From the NCBI GenBank assembly GCA_005788075.1, contig SXZC01000104.1, positions 1 to 8,026 of the forward strand: DNA of 8,026 bases, in the 5' to 3' direction. Below the pieces are notes generated by a model. It had not been told where the DNA came from. It searched no databases and was given only the letters and a program-made list of their open reading frames with translations. The position numbers were made by a program, and so were the translations under genes. Positions 1 through 5,819 of this stretch are shown piece by piece (within the stretch, counting starts at the first letter, position 1; each line of letters begins with the position of its first letter). The DNA comes from Actinomycetota bacterium (GTDB lineage: Bacteria > Actinomycetota > Thermoleophilia > Miltoncostaeales > Miltoncostaeaceae).

Positions 1-544
1 ACGTCGCGTACGTCGAGAACTTGTAGCCCTTGCGGTAGTCGAACTTCTCCGAGGCCCGCACGAGGCCGATCGTGCCCTCCTGGATCAGGTCGAGGAAGGC
101 CAGGCCCTGGTTGCGGTAGTTCTTCGCGATCGAGACCACCAGGCGGAGGTTGCTCTCCACCATCTTCTGCTTGGCGGCGAGGTCGCCCTCCTCGATGAGC
201 TTGGCCAGCTCGACTTCCTGCTTGGCCGTGAGCAGCGGGATGCGCCCGATGTCACGGAGGAAGAGCTGCAGCAGGTCGGTGGTGCTCTCGGCCTTGGCGG
301 CTACGCGGCGCGGGCGCTCGGACTCCTCCGCAAGCTTGGCGCGGCGCTCCTGGGCGTCGGGCTCCTCGAGCAGCTCGATGCCCATCTCGTCGATGTGCGT
401 GTACAGGGCCTCGGCGTCCTCCTGCACGATGTCCATGCCCTGAAGCGCCTCGGCAACCTCCTCGATGCCGAGGAAGCCCTGCTCCTGCCCACGGGTGAGG
501 AGGACCTGCATCTCCTCGTTGCCCACGATCTCCTTGAGCGTCAT
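1..544 (-). CDS. rpoD: Primary RNA polymerase sigma factor RpoD/SigA, N-terminal part (truncated by window edge)
   Basis: This encodes the housekeeping sigma-70 factor, which binds core RNA polymerase and directs it to -10/-35 promoters. Only the first 181 residues are in the window; the 3' part lies beyond base 1. Residues 1-60 form a short acidic region 1.1-like domain (EQGFLGIEEVAEAL at 21-34). Residues 88-120 are region 1.2 (TTDLLQLFLRDIGRIPLLT). Region 2.1/2.2 follows, with SNLRLVVSIAKNYRNQGL at 131-148, LDLIQEGTIGLVRA at 151-164 and KFDYRKGYKFSTYAT at the edge, all hallmarks of primary sigma factors. The ATG at 544-542 is well supported because an in-frame TGA lies at 574-572 with no start codon between them; a purine-rich GGGGACGGAAGAGG precedes it. 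The N-terminal extension is much shorter than the long basic one of Streptomyces HrdB. Identification is firm; group 1 rather than group 2 status is inferred from the region 1.1-like domain. Confidence 0.96.
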   Translation of the reverse strand, partial: MTLKEIVGNEEMQVLLTRGQEQGFLGIEEVAEALQGMDIVQEDAEALYTHIDEMGIELLEEPDAQERRAKLAEESERPRRVAAKAESTTDLLQLFLRDIGRIPLLTAKQEVELAKLIEEGDLAAKQKMVESNLRLVVSIAKNYRNQGLAFLDLIQEGTIGLVRASEKFDYRKGYKFSTYAT

Positions 545-563
545 CCTCTTCCGTCCCCTTTGG

Positions 564-640
564 CCCGGTCCTCACCGGGCTCTTCGTCGAGCGTTCCCGG
601 GCGCGAGTCGCGCCCCGGACGTTTCGGTGCCCTCGGCACC
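564..640 (-). promoter_or_regulatory. Hairpin-rich 5' leader of rpoD
   Basis: The DNA just upstream of the rpoD start holds several compact inverted repeats in a row. CCCGGT-CCTC-ACCGGG lies at 564-579, GCTC/GAGC at 579-592, GGGCGCG-AGT-CGCGCCC at 599-615 (extended by two more pairs after one mismatch), and GGTGCC-CTC-GGCACC at 626-640. On the minus strand they would lie between 20 and 97 bases before the ATG, inside a likely 5' untranslated region. The structures are seen directly; a role in translation or mRNA stability is inference. No known riboswitch class was recognised. Confidence 0.45.
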
Positions 641-864
641 TGACTGCCACTTCGCCTGCTCACCCGCCGGCCCTCTGGGTGGACGGGGATCCAACGCGCC
701 GGACGCAGATCCGGCATGGTGCTCTCGGCAGTGTCCCCACCAGCCCTTATGGGCCGGTTAAGAGGTTCTCGGCGCAGGGTAAACATCCTGCTGTGGGGTA
801 TCGGGGGGGAACGGGCACTTCCTTACCGGTTCGTGACCATCCGCCTCACGCCCGGGACAGGCTG
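641..864. other. Non-coding stretch between the TPR-like gene and the rpoD leader
   Basis: No convincing gene was found here. Codon use in the open frames is Arg/Pro-rich and matches no family I recognise. The rpoD promoter is expected on the minus strand, but no good TTGACA/TATAAT pair could be assigned. Weak inverted repeats are visible: GCCGGA/TCCGGC at 698-715, and CCAGCCC-TTAT-GGGCCGG at 740-757 with one mismatch. A small imperfect hairpin at 854-871, GGGA-C-AG/CT-A-TCCC, overlaps the TPR gene's stop codon and could be a weak terminator, although it lacks a T tract. Confidence 0.5.
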
Positions 865-1548
865 CTATCCCCCGCTGGTGCGGGTGTTCCCCTGCCCGTC
901 GGCCTGATTGGCGATGCGCCGGAGCAGGTCGGCGGCGGTCTTGCCGATGGGGGAGTCGGGGTCGATGGTGACCACGCGCTTCCACGACTCGATGACGTCC
1001 TTGCCGTCGCGCCGATAGGTCGCGAGCCAGCCCCGGTTGAACCACGCCAGCTGGCTCTCCGGGTTCTCGCGCGTGACCCGTGCCAGCACCGCCGTCGCGC
1101 GCTTCATTCCGGTGTCACCGGTGGCGGCGTCGGACATCGCGAGGCCGATCACGGGGGCGATGCCCTCGGGGTCGGCGGCAGCGGCCTCGCGGAAGGTCCC
1201 CGCGGCGGCGTCCTGCTCGCCGGCGCGCTGCTGCGCGGCCCCGAGCCGCATGAGCGCGTCGGCGTCGCCCCCCTCGGCCTCCACGCGGTAGGCGGTCACC
1301 TGCTCTGACGGCGAGAGCTGCGCCACGGCGTCGGGCACGGGCTCGTCGAGCACCATCGCGAGGGGCGGCAGATCGGTGGGGCCCGTGAGCTCCTCCCCCG
1401 GGGCGGCGACCACTCCGATCACGATCGGCTGTGCCGGATCGGGCGGGGCCAACTGGCTGGTGCCGCCGAGGGCCATGGCGCCGGCGATGACCGCCCCGGC
1501 CACCACGAGGCCCGCCACGACCACGCCGACGATGCGACCGGGGTTCAT
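865..1548 (-). CDS. Membrane-anchored TPR-like protein
   Basis: Function unknown. The 227-residue product starts with a short polar stretch and one strongly hydrophobic helix (about residues 6-27), read as an uncleaved membrane anchor or signal anchor. A Pro/Ala-rich linker (31-75) follows. Residues 84-130 and 162-213 look like helical tetratricopeptide-type repeats: DALMRLGAAQQRAGEQDAA with the DP turn at 126-127, then AWFNRGWLATYRRDGKDV with DPDSP at 196-200. TPR modules usually mediate protein contacts, so a scaffold or assembly role outside the membrane is plausible but inferred. The ATG at 1548-1546 overlaps the stop of the upstream AllG-like gene in an ATGA, which suggests translational coupling and a shared operon. 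The gene ends with TAG about 320 bases before rpoD. The TPR call rests on pattern only and the repeats are degenerate. Confidence 0.75.
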   Translation of the reverse strand: MNPGRIVGVVVAGLVVAGAVIAGAMALGGTSQLAPPDPAQPIVIGVVAAPGEELTGPTDLPPLAMVLDEPVPDAVAQLSPSEQVTAYRVEAEGGDADALMRLGAAQQRAGEQDAAAGTFREAAAADPEGIAPVIGLAMSDAATGDTGMKRATAVLARVTRENPESQLAWFNRGWLATYRRDGKDVIESWKRVVTIDPDSPIGKTAADLLRRIANQADGQGNTRTSGG

Positions 1549-2786
1549 GCGGATGCGGGCGACATGCGCCCGTCGGGAACCAGGGCGTCAAGCGCGTCGC
1601 GCACGGCCGGCAGCGGAATGCGGGCGACCCCCTCGCCGATCCACGCGCCGTCCGTTCGGCTCGCGATGCCCATGGCAATGCCCGGGGCCTCGCCGGCGTC
1701 GAGGCAGAGGCGGGCGTCGATGGCCATCTCCGCGCAGGCGATCACCCCCTGGTCGCCGGTCCACGGTGCCGCGTCCGGCGGGGCCGAGCCATCGGCGACG
1801 TCAGCGTCCTCGGCGATGGGCGCCGGTGCGGTGAACCACGTGCCGGGGATGCCCGCGAGGGTGATGGCCACGTCGGTGCCGTTGCCGGACATCCCGATGA
1901 CCAGGCTCGAGCGGGGAGCGCCGAGGGCGGACTGCAGCGACGCACGGGCTGCGGCCGCCAGCACGGGCAGCGCCATGCGACCGTCGGCGCCGGCGATGAG
2001 CGCGACGGCGGGCACCGCATCGAGTGCTCGCGAGGCAAGCCCCGGGAGCAGGGCATGGAGGATCATCATCCCGGCCACCTGTGGACGGCAGCTGGGTGAG
2101 TCCCCGGCGTCGGCGGCGCGGCGGGCCACCCCCGTGAGGTCGATGGGGCCCGTGGACCCAAGCGCCGCTGCCACTCCGGGCGCCACGCGGTCGGAGAGCA
2201 TGCGCTGGCGCGCGATCATGTCGCGGGTGCGGGACCCCGCCGGCAGGCCGTCGCCCGCGCCGTCGGAGATCGGTGCCCACGCCTCGGCGCCCGTCTGCTC
2301 GTCGCGCACGGCCCACACGGCCATCGATGGGGAGAGCACGCCGCACATGGTGGCCACCACGCCGTGCGCGTCGGTGGGTGCGAGGGTGATCGCGCCCTGC
2401 GAGATGAGCGCCGCGGCCTCGCCCTGGTCGGGCGCCCAGCCCTCGAGCATCGCGGCGCGGGCCACCTGGCCGCGCATGGCCGGGCCGAGGTGGTCCCAGT
2501 CGCATGGCGGGCCCGCGTGGAGGATGACCCGGGCGTCCATGCCGGGCACCAGATCTGCCGCGAGGCCCGCGCCCACCAGGTGCGGTCGCGCGGCGTCGAG
2601 CAGCGCGAGGGCCTGGCGGTTGCCGGCCTCGACGTCGTCGTCGGCGTACGCGCGGGTGAGCAGGGAGACGTCACCGAGGTCCCCGCGCGCCGGGGGCGTC
2701 CACTCGATGACGAGTGGCTCGATGCCCTGCTCGCGCAGCCCCACGTCGACGAGGGGCGCCTCGATGGTGGCGATGGCCAGCGGCAT
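1545..2786 (-). CDS. AllG-like (DUF1116 family) protein with altered motifs
   Basis: The 413-residue protein matches the DUF1116 family, whose E. coli member YlbE/AllG is assigned to the AllFGH oxamate carbamoyltransferase of allantoin breakdown. Visible family features include an N-terminal segment ending EWTPPARGD (28-36), NRQALALLDAARP (56-68), VPGM (80-83), ILHAGPPCDW (88-97), GPAMRGQ (101-107), LEGWAPD (114-120), LSPSMAVW (151-158), TWFTAP (316-321), and a C-terminal GIA....GAWIGEGVARIP block (373-391). Several family landmarks, recalled from memory, are changed. The PCHH motif reads PTDA (137-140), NEGIGK reads SDGAGD (174-179), MGDE.H reads AGDSPS (227-232), TRNG reads SGNG (300-303), and the late GDSAITE motif is lost. 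No FdrA/AllF or AllH partner gene is nearby. The neighbours are a TSUP permease 43 bases upstream and a coupled TPR-like gene. No cognate Shine-Dalgarno is clear (AGGG directly abuts the ATG). Family membership is fairly sure; substrate and activity are unknown. Confidence 0.8.
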   Translation of the reverse strand: MPLAIATIEAPLVDVGLREQGIEPLVIEWTPPARGDLGDVSLLTRAYADDDVEAGNRQALALLDAARPHLVGAGLAADLVPGMDARVILHAGPPCDWDHLGPAMRGQVARAAMLEGWAPDQGEAAALISQGAITLAPTDAHGVVATMCGVLSPSMAVWAVRDEQTGAEAWAPISDGAGDGLPAGSRTRDMIARQRMLSDRVAPGVAAALGSTGPIDLTGVARRAADAGDSPSCRPQVAGMMILHALLPGLASRALDAVPAVALIAGADGRMALPVLAAAARASLQSALGAPRSSLVIGMSGNGTDVAITLAGIPGTWFTAPAPIAEDADVADGSAPPDAAPWTGDQGVIACAEMAIDARLCLDAGEAPGIAMGIASRTDGAWIGEGVARIPLPAVRDALDALVPDGRMSPASA

Positions 2787-2829
2787 GCCCTGATCGTAGG
2801 CGCTCGCGCGGCGCGCGCCCGGGGGTCGG

Positions 2830-3606
2830 TCAGGCGAGCAGGAAGGCGAACCCGACGGCGATGCCGAGGAGGATCACCCCGACGCGGAACACCGCTTCGT
2901 TCAGGTGCTGCACGGTCTTGCCGCCGATCCACCCGCCGGCCCATGCGCCAAGGCCCATGAGGATCGCCGCGCCCCAGTACACGTAGCCCGTGAACGCGAA
3001 GAAGATCGCCGCGGCGCCGTTGGCGCACAGCGACATCAGCAGCTTGAGGGCATTCAGGCGGTTGAGGGTGTCGGTGAGCATGAGCCCGAGGATCGCGATG
3101 GTGATGATCCCGAGGCCGGCGCCGAAGTAGCCGCCGTACACCGTGGCCAGGAAGATGGACACCACGAGCACCGTGCGGCTCATCTCGCCAGTGTCGCCGC
3201 GGGCGCCGATGGTGATGCGCCTCAGGGGCTTCTGGGCGGCGAGCAGGGCGGTGGCGGCGAAGATGAGCCACGGCACGAGTTGCTCGAAGAGTTCTGCGCC
3301 GGTGAGGATGAGGAGCACCCCGCCGGTGACGCCGCCCAGGATCGACGTGATGGCCAGCACGCGCGCCAGGTCGCGGCGTCCCATGAAGTCGCGCCGCTGG
3401 GCGTACGTGCCCCCGGCGTACCCGGGCGAGAGCGCCACCGCATTGGTGATGTTGGCGTCGAGGGCGGGGATGCCCACGGCCGTGAGCACCGGAAAGGTCA
3501 CGAGGGTGCCGCCGCCCGCGACCGAGTTGACGAAGCCGCCGCCGATGCCGCCGAGGAGGGCGAAGAACAGGGCCCAGATTCCGAGGTCGCCCACGGGGGC
3601 GAGCAT
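2830..3606 (-). CDS. TauE/SafE (TSUP) family anion permease
   Basis: This is an integral membrane protein of the TSUP family, whose members move sulfite, sulfoacetate, thiosulfate or small organic anions across the inner membrane. From the ATG at 3606 it has 258 residues, the usual family size, with about eight hydrophobic segments. The family's two-fold repeat is visible. The first half opens with GGIGGGFVNSVAGGGTLVTF (19-38) followed by P.L...G....AN.TN (39-55). The second half opens with GGYFGAGLGIITIAILGL (158-175) followed by NALKLLMSLCANG (185-197). A longer reading from a TTG at 3660 adds 18 charged residues but would overlap the divergent MMPL start, so ATG 3606 is preferred; GGAGG lies 11 bases upstream of it. 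The gene heads a probable operon with the AllG-like and TPR-like genes. The substrate cannot be told from sequence; an organic anion used by the AllG-like protein is a guess. Confidence 0.9.
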   Translation of the reverse strand: MLAPVGDLGIWALFFALLGGIGGGFVNSVAGGGTLVTFPVLTAVGIPALDANITNAVALSPGYAGGTYAQRRDFMGRRDLARVLAITSILGGVTGGVLLILTGAELFEQLVPWLIFAATALLAAQKPLRRITIGARGDTGEMSRTVLVVSIFLATVYGGYFGAGLGIITIAILGLMLTDTLNRLNALKLLMSLCANGAAAIFFAFTGYVYWGAAILMGLGAWAGGWIGGKTVQHLNEAVFRVGVILLGIAVGFAFLLA

Positions 3607-3659
3607 GCCACGCACCGCCTCCGTCCGCCGTAACGCGTCCGCTACCGTCCCGCCCCGCA
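3607..3659. promoter_or_regulatory. Divergent intergenic promoter region (TSUP / MMPL)
   Basis: Only 53 bases separate the TSUP ATG (minus) from the MMPL ATG (plus), so both promoters must lie here or overlap the genes. On the plus strand, TACCGT at 3643-3648 fits the relaxed TANNNT -10 pattern of high-GC bacteria and would give a leader of only a few bases; no -35 is clear. No Shine-Dalgarno precedes the MMPL ATG, which fits near-leaderless translation. For the minus gene, GGAGG (complement of 3618-3622) is a plausible ribosome site. The -10 assignment is weak. Confidence 0.4.
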
Positions 3660-5819
3660 ATGGCCCGGAACGACCACACCACCACGCTCCTCGGCCGGCT
3701 CGGCGCCTGGTGCGCGCGCCGCCGCTGGTGGGTGCTCGGCGCCTGGGTGGTCGCGCTGGTGGGGCTTACGCTGCTGGGGTCGGCCCTGGGCGGCAAGCCA
3801 TCCGACAACCTCTCGGTGCCGGGGCTTCCCGCGGCGGAGGGCGCCGCCGTGCTTCAGCGGGCGTTCCCGGGGCAGGGGACGACCGACGGGCAGGTGGTGA
3901 TCCGTGCCGAGCGCGGCACGCTGCTCGCGGGGCCCTCGCGCGCGGCGATCGCGGAGTCGGCGCAGCGCCTGCGCGCCGTGGACGGTGTCGCCTCCGTGCA
4001 GCCCCCCGGCAGGCCCGGGACGGTGTCCCCGGACGGGCGCACCGCCCTGATGGGCATCGAGTGGTCCACCCCGCCCGCTGACCTCGGGCCCGCGCAGCTG
4101 GATCGCGTTCGGGAGGCAGCGAAGCCGCTCGAGCGCGCGGGGCTGGTGGTGGCGTACTCCGGCGCGCCGGCGGCCCAGGCCGAGGCCGCGGGCACCGACT
4201 GGTCGGCCGTGGTGGGCATCCTCGCGGCCATCGTCATCCTGCTGCTGGCCTTCGGATCGGTGGTGACCATGGCGATACCCGTGGTGGGGGCGCTCGTGGC
4301 CGTCGGCACGGCCCTCGCGGTGCTCGCCGTGCTGCAGGCCGTCACGGACGTGAGCGACGTCGGGCGCACCCTCGCCGTGATGATCGGCCTCGGCGTGTCC
4401 GTGGACTACGCGTTGTTCGTGGTCACCCGCCATTCGCAGCAGGTGGCCGAGGGCATGGACGTGCGCGCGTCGGTCGCGCGCGCCACGGCCACGGCGGGCC
4501 GGGCCGTGGTGATCGCGGGCGGCACGGTGGCGGTCGCCGTGCTGGGGCTCGCGGCCGCCGGCATTCCGTTCGTCACGCGCCTCGGCCAGAGCGCGGCGAT
4601 CGCGGTGGTGATCGCCGTGCTGGCGGCCATCACCCTGCTGCCGGCAGCGCTCGCGATCGCCGGCTCGGGTCTGGGCCGCTGGCGCCTGCCGTTCGTCTCG
4701 GGTCCCCGCCCCGTTGACCTCGACGCCCCGCCGGACCGCATGCACGGGTGGGCCCGCTGGTCGCTCATGGTCACGCGCAAGCCATGGCCGTTCCTCGTCG
4801 GCGGCCTGGCCCTGCTCCTGCTGCTGGCCGCGCCGGTGCTGCGCATGGAGCTCGGGCAGGTGGATGCCGGCAGCGATCCGCCGGGGTCCACCACGCGGGA
4901 GGCATACGCGCTGATCTCCACCGGCTTCGGGCCGGGCTTCAACGGACCGGTGCAGATCGTGCTCGAGGGTCCCCTCGCCAAGCAGAGCGCGCTCGCCGTG
5001 GCCGATCGGGCCCGCGACCTCGCGGGGGTCATCGAGGTGTCGCCCCCGGTGAGGTCGCCCATCGCCGACGTCGCCCTCATCAACGTGGTGCCCGGCACCG
5101 CGCCCGCCAGCCCGCGCACGACTGACCTGGTCGAGAAACTCGCGCAGCGCCTGGAGCCCGTGGCCGGCGCCGGCACCACCGTCTACGCCACCGGCCTCAC
5201 CGCGGTGGGCGTCGACCTCTCCGACCGCGTGGCCTCGCGCCTGCCGTGGTTCATCGGCGTGGTCATCCTCATCTCGTTCGTGCTCCTGCTGCTGGAGTTC
5301 CGCTCGTTGCTCGTGCCCCTGCAGGCGGCGGTGATGAACCTGCTCTCGGTGGGCGCGGCCTTCGGGGTGGTGGTGGCCATCTTCCAGTGGGGCATCCTGC
5401 GCGATCAGATCGGCGTGCCCGAGGCGGTGGCCATCGAGGCGTGGGTGCCGATGATGATGTTCGCGATCCTCTTCGGGCTGTCGATGGACTACGAGGTGTT
5501 CCTGCTCTCCCGGGTGCGCGAGGGGTGGGAGCAGACCGGCGACCCGCATCGCTCCGTGGCGCTTGGCCTGGCCTCGACCGCGCGCGTCATCTCGGCGGCG
5601 GCGCTGATCATGGTGAGCGTGTTCCTGGCATTCGTGCTGAACGACAACGTCGTGGTGAAGATGCTCGGCATCGGGCTCGCCACGGCCGTGCTGGTGGACG
5701 CCACGATCATCCGCCTCATGCTCGTGCCGGCGGTCATGAGCCTCTGCGGCAAGTGGAACTGGTGGCTGCCGGGCCGGCGCGGGCGCGATGGCGGGAAGGC
5801 GGGGACAATCCCGTCATGA
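3660..5819 (+). CDS. MMPL-family (RND superfamily) transporter
   Basis: This is a 719-residue inner-membrane transporter of the MMPL type, a proton-driven exporter family best known for mycobacterial lipid export. The layout is classical. TM1 (about 24-43) is followed by an extracytoplasmic domain (about 45-175), and TM2-TM6 span about 180-335. TM7 (about 376-394) precedes a second extracytoplasmic domain (about 396-525), and TM8-TM12 span about 529-692. The paired proton-relay motifs are present: GLGVSVDYALF (243-253, Asp249-Tyr250) and FGLSMDYEVF (605-614, Asp610-Tyr611). The short basic C-terminal tail ends without an added domain. The ATG at 3660 fits the family's usual start before Arg-rich RRRWWVLGAW (20-29). 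Its stop overlaps the next ATG (ATGA at 5816-5819), so it is translationally coupled to the double alpha/beta hydrolase. The substrate is unknown; a lipid or other hydrophobic or acylated molecule is inferred from family and partner. Confidence 0.95.
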   Translation: MARNDHTTTLLGRLGAWCARRRWWVLGAWVVALVGLTLLGSALGGKPSDNLSVPGLPAAEGAAVLQRAFPGQGTTDGQVVIRAERGTLLAGPSRAAIAESAQRLRAVDGVASVQPPGRPGTVSPDGRTALMGIEWSTPPADLGPAQLDRVREAAKPLERAGLVVAYSGAPAAQAEAAGTDWSAVVGILAAIVILLLAFGSVVTMAIPVVGALVAVGTALAVLAVLQAVTDVSDVGRTLAVMIGLGVSVDYALFVVTRHSQQVAEGMDVRASVARATATAGRAVVIAGGTVAVAVLGLAAAGIPFVTRLGQSAAIAVVIAVLAAITLLPAALAIAGSGLGRWRLPFVSGPRPVDLDAPPDRMHGWARWSLMVTRKPWPFLVGGLALLLLLAAPVLRMELGQVDAGSDPPGSTTREAYALISTGFGPGFNGPVQIVLEGPLAKQSALAVADRARDLAGVIEVSPPVRSPIADVALINVVPGTAPASPRTTDLVEKLAQRLEPVAGAGTTVYATGLTAVGVDLSDRVASRLPWFIGVVILISFVLLLLEFRSLLVPLQAAVMNLLSVGAAFGVVVAIFQWGILRDQIGVPEAVAIEAWVPMMMFAILFGLSMDYEVFLLSRVREGWEQTGDPHRSVALGLASTARVISAAALIMVSVFLAFVLNDNVVVKMLGIGLATAVLVDATIIRLMLVPAVMSLCGKWNWWLPGRRGRDGGKAGTIPS

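Noticed and set aside
541..786. 81-codon minus-strand frame starting ATG at 786 and ending in a TGA that overlaps the rpoD ATG
   Set aside because: The overlap is tempting, but the product is Arg/Pro/Gly-rich with no recognisable fold and spans the hairpin-rich leader. It looks like chance open frame in GC-rich DNA; conservation in relatives would be needed to revive it.
820..845. GGTTCGTGACC resembling a tRNA T-arm
   Set aside because: The loop does not match TTCRANN, and no acceptor or anticodon stem can be built around it.
1564..2793. 409-codon plus-strand frame opposite the AllG-like gene
   Set aside because: Ser/Arg/Ala/Pro-rich shadow. The minus-strand frame carries recognisable DUF1116 motifs along its whole length.
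2800..2822. Alternating CG run between TSUP and the AllG-like gene (possible Z-DNA or site)
   Set aside because: Short, imperfect and unsurprising at this GC content; no symmetric operator is evident.
3607..3660. TTG start at 3660 for the TSUP protein
   Set aside because: It would add a charged, non-family N-terminus and overlap the MMPL start; ATG 3606 gives a normal-length TSUP protein.
3642..5549. Very long (635-codon) antisense frame opposite the MMPL gene
   Set aside because: The His/Arg/Gly-rich, low-complexity product is typical of a shadow frame in high-GC DNA, and the plus-strand MMPL protein is unmistakable.
5246..5815. Upstream 190-codon extension of the hydrolase frame inside the MMPL gene
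   Set aside because: It overlaps essential MMPL helices, reads as low-complexity Gly/Arg/Ala, and no hydrolase family starts this way. The ATG at 5816 gives a clean coupled start.
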